Assembly (NCBI GenBank): GCA_944393295.1
Contig: CALXZR010000043.1
Coordinates: 1 to 5,466, forward strand
Reading direction: 5' to 3'
DNA: 5,466 bases
DNA from: an uncultured Clostridia bacterium
Lineage (GTDB): Bacteria; Bacillota_A; Clostridia; TANB77; CAG-508
The notes beneath the pieces are model-generated. The model was not told the origin of the DNA and did not search any database. It worked only from the letters and a program-made list of their open reading frames with translations. This document shows positions 1 to 4,288 of the stretch, one piece after another (within the stretch, counting starts at the first letter, position 1; each line of letters starts with the position of its first letter). The translations under genes and the position numbers were made by a program.

Positions 1-1
1 T

Positions 2-67
2 TTGAGTTTTAAATATAAGTTCTTGAACTTGTACTTTAACGAGTTCCTCCTTAGTTTTTATCGATAA
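2..67 (+). CDS. possible 3' end of an upstream ORF (partial)
   Basis: One + strand frame is open from the window edge to a TAA at 65-67, giving about 21 residues rich in Phe, Tyr, Leu and Lys (ending LLSFYR). It has the same orientation as the coat gene and stops 37 bases before it, so it could be the end of another phage gene. The stretch is too short to recognise, and AT-rich DNA gives such open frames by chance. The opposite strand is also open here but has no start codon. Treat it as a possibility only. Confidence 0.25.
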   Translation: MSFKYKFLNLYFNEFLLSFYR

Positions 68-70
68 AAA
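55..70. repeat. perfect 16-bp palindrome upstream of the coat gene
   Basis: The sequence TTTTTATCGATAAAAA equals its own reverse complement. It lies 34 bases before the coat start codon, where an operator or the end of an upstream transcript would be expected. It could bind a dimeric regulator or act as a weak terminator, since the right arm is an A run and the left arm a T run. No clear -35/-10 pair could be placed around it. The palindrome is seen directly; the role is inference. Confidence 0.4.
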
Positions 71-104
71 TACAAAAGAAAAAATAAAGAAAGGAGAACA
101 AAAG

Positions 105-263
105 ATGAACGAAGTTTTATACACTATTACAGCTGATACTGTAGAGCCAGTAACTGCTGCAATTTCAAGTGGATTGTCTACTCTTATGCCAATTGGTATA
201 GGAATAATGGCTACATTCATTGGAATTGGTATTATTAAGAGAGTTATTTACTCATTCTTATAA
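105..263 (+). CDS. major coat protein, pVIII-like, leaderless (52 aa)
   Basis: This is the likely major capsid subunit of a filamentous phage, thousands of copies of which would wrap the single-stranded genome. It shows the three-part charge plan of pVIII-type subunits: an acidic, Ala/Ser/Thr-containing N-terminus (E3, D11, E14), one hydrophobic Gly/Ile-rich helix at about residues 25-44 that spans the membrane before assembly, and a short basic tail (K45, R46) that would face the DNA. There is no separate signal peptide, so the protein would insert directly, as the Pf3 coat protein does. AAGGAG at 91-96 lies 8 bases before the ATG and fixes the start. It is the first gene of the morphogenesis block and is followed by a hairpin, as gene VIII is in Ff phages. 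The family is inferred from size, charge pattern and position, because coat proteins are too short and divergent for identification by sequence alone. Confidence 0.82.
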   Translation: MNEVLYTITADTVEPVTAAISSGLSTLMPIGIGIMATFIGIGIIKRVIYSFL

Positions 264-293
264 TATCTTAGCTATTTAACTGAATATTTTTAC

Positions 294-336
294 AGAAGAT
301 AACATATTGCCCCCTGGTATTTTGTTATCTTCTTTT
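294..336 (+). terminator. intercistronic hairpin after the coat gene, probable attenuating terminator
   Basis: An 11-bp perfect inverted repeat pairs AGAAGATAACA at 294-304 with TGTTATCTTCT at 323-333 around an 18-base loop containing five consecutive C. A short run of T (333-336) follows. It sits between the coat gene and the adsorption gene, the same place as the central terminator after gene VIII in Ff phages, where it keeps coat mRNA far above the downstream genes. The weak T tract and large loop suggest partial rather than complete termination. Confidence 0.6.
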
Positions 337-366
337 ACTTTAAAAGAAAGGAGTAAATAATTACAA

Positions 367-1014
367 ATGAAAACAAATAATAAGATTTTATTATTTTTAA
401 TTATATTTATAGGAATATTATTACTTTTTACTATTGATTGTTTTGCTTATTCTGCTGGTGATACTGTTACTATAAATCCAATAGAAGGAGATTCTTTTGA
501 AGTTACTTTACAAGAAGATTTGCCAGAAGATTACTCAGATTTTAATTATCTTTGCATAAGTTCTAATTATTCTATTTCAATTTTTCCTAATAATGTAGCA
601 TATATGAAAATTTCTGATCCTAATGATGATTATATTATTGCAAAGTTTTATGATACTTCTGGTAATATTATTACTACGAATGAATTATTAATGACTACTT
701 CTGGCGAATTTAATCCTTACGGCTCCAATCCTACAAATAAATTAGTCATTTTAAAAAGTTATTTTTATAATACGGATAGTTCTGTTTTAGCTAAAGCTAT
801 ACCATATACTATTTATAATGAAGATGATACAATTTTTTTCAAGGTAGCCCCAACTCTGGAGGAAACTCTAGTGGAGGGGTACAAGGTGGCGAAGACAACA
901 ATACATCAAACAACGAAACAACAGGTAGTGGAAATACTACCGGTGGGGATAATAATTCTAGCAACGATGATAGTGGTTTCTTTGATAGCGTACTTTCGTT
1001 TTTGGAGGCAATAG
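367..1014 (+). CDS. unshifted product of the adsorption gene: signal peptide, N-domain, membrane anchor (215 aa)
   Basis: Without a frameshift, translation from the ATG at 367 continues to TAG at 1012-1014. Residues 1-158 are shared with the long product. Residues 159-215 differ and end in a hydrophobic stretch (about 190-209, ILPVGIIILATM onward) followed by a basic tail, FRFWRQ. This resembles a C-terminal membrane anchor with a cytoplasmic tail. Codons after the shift site are unlike the rest of the window (CTG, GTG, GCG, GGG), whereas the -1 frame keeps more usual codons, so the -1 frame is probably the one under selection. A Gly/Asp/Asn linker read one base off also yields Val/Ile/Met codons, so the anchor may be a by-product. 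The product would certainly be made if shifting is incomplete; whether it has a function is unknown. Confidence 0.5.
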   Translation: MKTNNKILLFLIIFIGILLLFTIDCFAYSAGDTVTINPIEGDSFEVTLQEDLPEDYSDFNYLCISSNYSISIFPNNVAYMKISDPNDDYIIAKFYDTSGNIITTNELLMTTSGEFNPYGSNPTNKLVILKSYFYNTDSSVLAKAIPYTIYNEDDTIFFKVAPTLEETLVEGYKVAKTTIHQTTKQQVVEILPVGIIILATMIVVSLIAYFRFWRQ

Positions 1015-1565
1015 TTAATTTTTTTAATCCATTAAATGAAGATTTCTTTGTATATCAAATTATAAATGGTATTGGAGAATTTTTCTTTGGAGATGGTACA
1101 GAAGAAAATCGAGGTTTATTTGGTCTAATTGGAGATATACTTTCTTTTTTAGGGAATTTTTTTGGTAATTTATTAGATTTTTTTGTACATATATTTGTAC
1201 CAGATGATGGTCAATGGGAAGAAATAAAAGAAAGTTATTCTGATTTAGGAGATTTAATAAAAACTAAATTACCTTTTATTTCTTTCTGGCAAGAAAGTTT
1301 AGAAGATGCTAAAAGTGAAGTTATAGCAAGTAACGATATGCTCACAATTACAATGCCAAGTTTTTCTTTTTTTGGTGGAGAAACAGAAGAGAAGCAAGTA
1401 ATTAATGTTAAAGAAGCTTATGAACCTTATAGAATTAAAATAAGAAGTTTATTAGCTTTAGTTGTTTATGGTTGTGGAATAGTTTATTTAGTTAAGACTG
1501 TTTTAAATTATAAAGCTACTGCTACTGGTTTAGATAATGTTAATGTGAAAGGTGGTAAAGATTAA
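367..1565 (+). CDS. pIII/OrfU-like adsorption (tip) protein, full length by -1 frameshift (399 aa)
   Basis: Proposed minor coat protein at the virion tip, for receptor binding and release from the membrane. Reading 367-840 and then shifting -1 at T TTT TTC (834-840) gives 399 residues, close to the Ff pIII precursor. Order of parts: signal peptide (about 1-27, basic KTNNK start, hydrophobic core, likely cleavage after CFA); N-domain (28-158); Gly/Asn/Ser/Thr linker (159-204) like the glycine-rich linkers of pIII; C-domain (205-399) with a hydrophobic segment near 242-277 and a membrane anchor at about 361-382. The second frame has no ATG or GTG and no ribosome-bound start before an isolated TTG at 1002, so it must be fed from the first. 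Ribosome binding AAAGGAG (347-353) is 13 bases from the ATG, unusually far. A genuine mutation or a sequencing error in the T7 run is the alternative. Family assigned from architecture and position. Confidence 0.75.
834..882 (+). promoter_or_regulatory. candidate programmed -1 ribosomal frameshift signal
   Basis: The slippery heptamer T TTT TTC occupies 834-840, in register with the upstream frame (ATT TTT TTC). Both tRNAs can re-pair one base back because Phe is read from TTT and TTC. Downstream, 848-851 CCCC pairs with 876-879 GGGG, 854 C with 873 G, and 856-861 CTGGAG with 866-871 CTCTAG, closed by a GAAA tetraloop at 862-865. GTA 844-846 can also pair with TAC 880-882. The spacer is 7 bases to the CCCC stem, within the usual range for such signals. 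No clear internal Shine-Dalgarno lies upstream. Slippage by RNA polymerase on the T7 run would give the same protein. Confidence 0.65.
840..1565 (+). CDS. -1 frame portion of the adsorption protein: linker and C-terminal anchored domain
   Basis: This is the second exon-like part of the tip protein, open from 828 to TAA at 1563-1565. It encodes the low-complexity linker (starting QGSPNSGGNSSGG), then a Phe/Leu/Gly-rich region, an acidic region (about fused residues 279-350) and a C-terminal transmembrane helix (about 361-382, with YGCGIVYLV) followed by a short polar tail ending KGGKD. An annotator using only complete ORFs would start this at TTG 1002 (187 aa), but that codon has no Shine-Dalgarno and would cut off the linker. 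In filamentous phages the C-domain of pIII anchors the protein in the membrane and then caps the virion with pVI, whose likely counterpart starts within this gene's stop codon. Confidence 0.7.
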   Translation, partial: QGSPNSGGNSSGGVQGGEDNNTSNNETTGSGNTTGGDNNSSNDDSGFFDSVLSFLEAIVNFFNPLNEDFFVYQIINGIGEFFFGDGTEENRGLFGLIGDILSFLGNFFGNLLDFFVHIFVPDDGQWEEIKESYSDLGDLIKTKLPFISFWQESLEDAKSEVIASNDMLTITMPSFSFFGGETEEKQVINVKEAYEPYRIKIRSLLALVVYGCGIVYLVKTVLNYKATATGLDNVNVKGGKD

Positions 1566-1816
1566 TGATTTTATATTTATTATTAACTGCATTTGATGTT
1601 GTTTTAAATTTTATAATATCTTTATTTCCTGTTTTTTCTACTCCTGTTTGGATAGTTACTAATTTACCTGAAATATTTAAAACAATTATAGGTTTTAATA
1701 ATTACTTACCAATATTCGAAACTTTTACTGTTGTAATTTTTCTTTTAGCCTTTACTCTTCAATTTAAGATTTGGAAAATATTACTTTCAAAAGGTGGTAT
1801 TGATTTGAATGCTTAA
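1565..1816 (+). CDS. pVI/Ace-like minor coat protein, two membrane helices (83 aa)
   Basis: This small, highly hydrophobic protein has predicted helices at about residues 2-24 and 50-67, a Pro/Trp-containing segment between them, and a basic C-terminal part (FKIWKILLSKGG). Its position between the pIII-like gene and zot matches gene VI in Ff and ace in CTXphi, whose products join pIII at the virion end and span the inner membrane before assembly. The start ATG overlaps the previous stop (TAATG), and GAAAGGTGG at 1547-1555 lies 9 bases upstream, so translation is probably coupled to the adsorption protein and keeps the two tip proteins in step. Sequence alone would not identify it; the call rests on position, size and membrane topology. 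Confidence 0.62.
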   Translation: MILYLLLTAFDVVLNFIISLFPVFSTPVWIVTNLPEIFKTIIGFNNYLPIFETFTVVIFLLAFTLQFKIWKILLSKGGIDLNA

Positions 1817-1851
1817 GTTTGCTACACCCGACATTATGTCGGGTGGCAAAC
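1817..1851 (+). repeat. GC-rich hairpin between the pVI-like gene and zot
   Basis: A stem of 9 perfect pairs (CACCCGACA 1825-1833 with TGTCGGGTG 1837-1845, loop TTA) sits on a second stem of 6 pairs (GTTTGC 1817-1822 with GCAAAC 1846-1851), separated by a 2-base bulge. It begins directly after the stop codon. No T run follows, so it is not a standard intrinsic terminator. Possible roles are mRNA stabilisation or processing between tip proteins and Zot, a packaging signal, or a protein binding site. The arms TTTGC/GCAAA recur in the hairpin at 3106-3156. Confidence 0.7.
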
Positions 1852-1863
1852 AAGCTATATATA

Positions 1864-1870
1864 GAAAGGA
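1864..1870 (+). promoter_or_regulatory. ribosome binding site that fixes the zot start
   Basis: GAAAGGA lies 5 bases before ATG 1876. This rules out the longer open frame from TTG 1819, which would translate through the hairpin at 1817-1851. The site is flanked by TATATAT (1856-1862) and ATATATA (1870-1876), which can pair to form a weak 7-bp stem presenting the Shine-Dalgarno in the loop and covering the A of the start codon. Confidence 0.65.
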
Positions 1871-1875
1871 TATAT

Positions 1876-2790
1876 ATGTCTAGTATTTTTTTTACTTTTT
1901 TTAAAATAATGATATGTTTTTTTGTAGGATTATTAATATTTTTAGATTTTGCAAAAAAAGGCTTTATACATAATTTTATTTTTAAATTTATTGAAGCTTT
2001 TCCACTTTTTATTAAAGATTTTATTACAATGAATAAAAAAGAATTTAGAGGCTATGGCTTTCATATTTTTTGTGGATTAGGTGGAAGTGGAAAAACAATA
2101 TCTATTGTAAATTATTTACTTGCAATGAAACAAAAATATCCGAAACTTAAAATATATACTAATTTTTATTTTCCTGCAGGAGACGGAATTATTAAAAACT
2201 GGAAAGATTTAATTGAAATTACTAACTATGAAGAAGTAGAAATTTTAAAAGAAGAATATGAAAAACTAAAAAAATATAAAACTAATAAAGAAGGAAAAGA
2301 ATTTTATATAAAAGATGAAAAATTTTTTAAAATTATAAATCATGGTGTACTTTTTGGGTTTGATGAAATTCATATGACTTTGAATTCTGATAAGTGGAAA
2401 GATAGACCAGACGATTTGCTTTATTATATTTCACAACAAAGAAAAATGCATAAACAAATTGTTGCTAGCTCTCAAGTTTTTACTCGAATTGATAAAATTC
2501 TTCGTGAACAAACAAACTTTGTTGTAGAATGTAATTCTTTTTTGTTAGGTAGATTAGTAGTTAACCGTTATTATCACACAGAGGAATATATTGCAAATGA
2601 TGAAAAGAAAGACAAAGGTAATAAGAAAAGAAAAGTTGCAAAATATAATATTTTTATAGCTAAAGATTTTATAAGAAATTCTTATGATACAGAAGAAATT
2701 ATGAAAGATTTAAAATTAGGAAAATCAAAAGAAAAACAACTTGTTGATTTATTTAATGAAATTAATAGAGAAAGGACTTTAGAAGAATGA
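1876..2790 (+). CDS. zot: Zot/pI-family assembly ATPase (304 aa)
   Basis: This is the morphogenesis ATPase of filamentous phages, which in the host membrane uses ATP to strip DNA-binding protein from the genome and drive coat assembly and extrusion. A hydrophobic helix covers residues 4-24. The ATPase domain follows from about residue 58, with Walker A GLGGSGKT (67-74) and a hydrophobic Walker B strand ending in D163-E164 (LFGFDEIHM). A polar ISQQRKMHKQ segment (185-194) and SSQ (198-200) fit the conserved stretch after Walker B in this family. The C-terminus is Lys-rich and soluble. In Ff pI the membrane span comes after the ATPase and leads to a periplasmic domain that meets the secretin; here the anchor is N-terminal and that domain is absent, fitting a host with one membrane. 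The start is set by GAAAGGA at 1864-1870. The next gene begins in its stop codon. Confidence 0.93.
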   Translation: MSSIFFTFFKIMICFFVGLLIFLDFAKKGFIHNFIFKFIEAFPLFIKDFITMNKKEFRGYGFHIFCGLGGSGKTISIVNYLLAMKQKYPKLKIYTNFYFPAGDGIIKNWKDLIEITNYEEVEILKEEYEKLKKYKTNKEGKEFYIKDEKFFKIINHGVLFGFDEIHMTLNSDKWKDRPDDLLYYISQQRKMHKQIVASSQVFTRIDKILREQTNFVVECNSFLLGRLVVNRYYHTEEYIANDEKKDKGNKKRKVAKYNIFIAKDFIRNSYDTEEIMKDLKLGKSKEKQLVDLFNEINRERTLEE

Positions 2791-2948
2791 ATGCATTTCA
2801 AGGAATAGGTTTATTTTTATTAGGTATGCTAGTTAGTTTTATTGGAGACTTAATAGAAATAAAGAAAATGAAAAATGAATATGAAACAAAAATAGAAAAA
2901 CTAGAAAAGGATAATAAAATTTTGAAAGGTAGTAATTTAAATGGATAA
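2787..2948 (+). CDS. small membrane protein with coiled-coil tail (53 aa)
   Basis: The ATG overlaps the zot stop (ATGA), which implies translational coupling. The predicted protein has one transmembrane helix at about residues 5-23 (GIGLFLLGMLVSF within it) and then a charged, probably coiled-coil helix at about 24-47 (KMKNEYETKIEKLEKDNKIL). No family is recognised. Position after zot and the single-helix topology would suit an assembly partner of Zot, comparable in role to Ff pXI, or a minor end protein like pVII/pIX, but nothing in the sequence proves either. The ATG at 2791 is out of frame and leads to an early stop. Confidence 0.6.
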   Translation: MNAFQGIGLFLLGMLVSFIGDLIEIKKMKNEYETKIEKLEKDNKILKGSNLNG

Positions 2949-3090
2949 TGAAAAATTTATTACATTTAGACTAAAAAAAGAAGATTTTAAAACTTTAGTA
3001 GAGATGTTAGAAAAATCGCAATATAGTTATAATTTAGGACAAAGGAATATATTAGAAAATTTTAGAAAGATATTAAAAAATATACAATAA
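2941..3090 (+). CDS. small charged protein, possible DNA-binding protein (49 aa)
   Basis: It starts 8 bases inside the end of the previous gene, with AAAGGT at 2925-2930 placed 10 bases before the ATG. The protein is soluble and rich in Lys, Glu and Asn. It begins with a short strand-like segment (KFITFRLKK) followed by a helix (DFKTLVEMLEKS), a turn around NLGQ, and a basic helix (RNILENFRKILKN). This strand-helix-helix layout is reminiscent of ribbon-helix-helix regulators, but no family can be claimed. It lies directly before the putative origin and the initiator gene, so roles as a repressor, a copy-control factor or a small single-stranded-DNA binding protein are reasonable guesses. No other candidate for the phage's pV-type protein is visible in the window. 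Confidence 0.55.
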   Translation: MDNEKFITFRLKKEDFKTLVEMLEKSQYSYNLGQRNILENFRKILKNIQ

Positions 3091-3105
3091 TTTGTTTTAA
3101 TAGAT

Positions 3106-3156
3106 GTGTAAGATTTGCAGGTGCTATGCACCTAGTGGAACGAAGCAAATCTACAC
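3106..3156 (+). repeat. branched hairpin in the putative origin/packaging region
   Basis: The outer stem pairs GTGT (3106-3109) with ACAC (3153-3156) and, after an unpaired A, AGATTTGC (3111-3118) with GCAAATCT (3145-3152). Stacked inside is a perfect 6-bp hairpin, AGGTGC (3119-3124) with GCACCT (3128-3133), loop TAT. Eleven bases (3134-3144) are left unpaired on the 3' side. It lies in noncoding DNA just upstream of the replication gene, with no T run. Filamentous phages carry their origin and packaging signal as such hairpins, so this is a good candidate for either. Confidence 0.7.
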
Positions 3157-3188
3157 AAATTATATTAAAAAATTTATTGCAAAAATAT

Positions 3189-3212
3189 GGAGGGTTCTTA
3201 GTAACACCCTCC
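3189..3212 (+). other. candidate double-strand origin nick hairpin
   Basis: GGAGGGT (3189-3195) pairs with ACCCTCC (3206-3212), leaving the loop TCTTAGTAAC. Rolling-circle initiators of filamentous phages nick near such hairpins; the gpII nick of M13 is in GTTCTTT/AATA. Here GTTCTTAGTA spans the stem-loop junction and looks similar. The GC-rich stem is out of character for the surrounding AT-rich DNA. The hairpin is seen directly; its use as the nick site is inference. Confidence 0.5.
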
Positions 3213-3217
3213 GAGTG

Positions 3218-3231
3218 TCCAATATATTGGA
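3218..3231. repeat. perfect 14-bp palindrome before the replication gene
   Basis: TCCAATATATTGGA is its own reverse complement. It follows 5 bases after the GGAGGGT hairpin and ends 28 bases before the initiator's start codon. It could be the binding site of a dimeric protein, such as the initiator itself or a repressor of rep, or an AT-rich unwinding site within the origin. Confidence 0.5.
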
Positions 3232-3245
3232 ATATTTTATACAAA

Positions 3246-3250
3246 TGAGG
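3246..3250 (+). promoter_or_regulatory. ribosome binding site that fixes the rep start
   Basis: TGAGG lies 9 bases before ATG 3260. It supports that codon over the in-frame ATG at 3104, which would translate through the hairpins, and over the ATG at 3245, which overlaps the site itself. Confidence 0.6.
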
Positions 3251-3259
3251 TATAAAAAA

Positions 3260-4288
3260 ATGATAGATACTATAAAAATTTACACAATGATTTCTAAAGA
3301 TATTTACGATATTATAAAAAATAATAGCATAATAAAAACATCTTATAATACATCTACTGGAGAAATCTTTTATAATATCGTAAATGATAAGCTTGAAGGC
3401 TCTTATAGTTCTTCTCTTTCTGTAAGGGTCGGCTCAGGTTCTAAATATAAATTTATAGATAATTATTATTTAGAAGTAGAAGGAAGTTTTCACAAAATAG
3501 TTAGAGGTTACAACACACATAATGGTTTTTATAATATTATAGATATAACTAAAAATTTAATTTATATGTTAGAAAAAAATTACAATGTAAAGCTTCCAGA
3601 TTTAAGACATTGGTTTTTACAAAGAGTTGATATAACAAAAGTATTTGATTTAAACACAAATGAAAATGTTCGAGATTATATAAATAATTTAAGCTTTTGT
3701 AGATATCCTAGAAGAAAAATAAAACATTACAATGATGAAAGCATCTATATGTCTGGTACTACAACAACACTAAAAATTTACAATAAATTAATAGAATTTA
3801 AAAAACACGATATGAAAAAGCTTAATGACAATGGTTTTCCTGTATTTGAGTTTTTACCAATTATACAAGGTTTTATTCGTTTTGAGTGTGAGATAAAAAA
3901 GAAAAAATTAGAAGAAGTATACAAAAGTAAATATATAAGAATAAGAAATATAAATTATAATGAATTGGAAAAAATTTGGAGTGATGAATTTATGAAAATG
4001 ATAAGATTATTTGAAAAAGATTTAGAAGTTGTAAGAAAAAAACAAGATGTAGAAAGAAGATTAAAAACTTTATATAAAGAAACAAAAGCAATGAGACTTT
4101 ATAATTTTTATCTTTCTATTATGGTTGACGGATTAGAAAATGTAAAGAAAAGAACAAAAAAATCAATGTTTTATTATAATATAAAGGATTTAAAAGATGC
4201 AAATATAGACTTCTCGCAAAGTACAAATATTAATTTTGATGAACATTTTATTGACTTCGACCCTTTTTCATATCCGGAAGTAGTATGA
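3260..4288 (+). CDS. rolling-circle replication initiator, pII type (342 aa)
   Basis: Likely nicks the double-stranded phage circle and becomes covalently attached through a tyrosine to start single-strand synthesis. The layout follows the gene II replication proteins of filamentous phages (Phage_CRI plus Phage_X regions): an opening strand MIDTIKIY, the segment VEGSFHKIVRGYN (73-85), a putative metal or active-site strand QRVDITKVFD (121-130), GTTTTLKIYNKLIEFKKHD (166-184) with Y174 as a candidate nicking residue, and a closing strand GFIRFECEIKKKKL (204-217). The C-terminal third is helical and Lys-rich with an acidic end (IDFDPFSYPE). The start follows TGAGG at 3246-3250. The structured region directly upstream is its likely target. 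Its stop overlaps the integrase start (ATGA). Family call rests on motif pattern; the catalytic residue assignments are tentative. Confidence 0.85.
   Translation: MIDTIKIYTMISKDIYDIIKNNSIIKTSYNTSTGEIFYNIVNDKLEGSYSSSLSVRVGSGSKYKFIDNYYLEVEGSFHKIVRGYNTHNGFYNIIDITKNLIYMLEKNYNVKLPDLRHWFLQRVDITKVFDLNTNENVRDYINNLSFCRYPRRKIKHYNDESIYMSGTTTTLKIYNKLIEFKKHDMKKLNDNGFPVFEFLPIIQGFIRFECEIKKKKLEEVYKSKYIRIRNINYNELEKIWSDEFMKMIRLFEKDLEVVRKKQDVERRLKTLYKETKAMRLYNFYLSIMVDGLENVKKRTKKSMFYYNIKDLKDANIDFSQSTNINFDEHFIDFDPFSYPEVV
3992..4288 (+). CDS. possible internal-start product of rep, pX-like (98 aa)
   Basis: Inside rep, GGAG at 3978-3981 lies 10 bases before an in-frame ATG (codon 245). Translation from there would give a separate copy of the C-terminal 98 residues. 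Ff phages make pX in just this way, from an internal start in gene II, as a regulator of DNA replication. Length and position are comparable, but a Shine-Dalgarno-like GGAG can occur by chance. Confidence 0.3.
   Translation: MKMIRLFEKDLEVVRKKQDVERRLKTLYKETKAMRLYNFYLSIMVDGLENVKKRTKKSMFYYNIKDLKDANIDFSQSTNINFDEHFIDFDPFSYPEVV

Noticed and set aside
1..104. Leftward gene on the - strand at the window edge
   Set aside because: A frame is open with a plausible residue mix, and CTAAGGAGG looks like a Shine-Dalgarno, but no ATG, GTG or TTG follows it in frame at a useful distance.
1002..1565. Independent gene starting at TTG 1002
   Set aside because: No ribosome binding site precedes it, and the same frame is open back to 828 with a pIII-like linker, so it is better read as the continuation of the adsorption gene after a frameshift.
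1819..1875. Longer N-terminus for Zot from TTG 1819
   Set aside because: It would translate through the strong hairpin at 1817-1851 and has no Shine-Dalgarno, whereas ATG 1876 has GAAAGGA 5 bases upstream.
3062..3244. 60-codon open frame on the - strand
   Set aside because: It lies antisense across the structured noncoding region and the end of a small gene, has no good ribosome binding site, and its content follows from the inverted repeats.
3104..3259. Longer N-terminus for the initiator from ATG 3104
   Set aside because: The extra 52 codons cover all three inverted repeats and look unlike protein-coding sequence; TGAGG supports ATG 3260, where the family-like start MIDTIKIY begins.
3091..3259. 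CRISPR-like repeats in the structured region
   Set aside because: The inverted repeats differ from each other and are not regularly spaced direct repeats.
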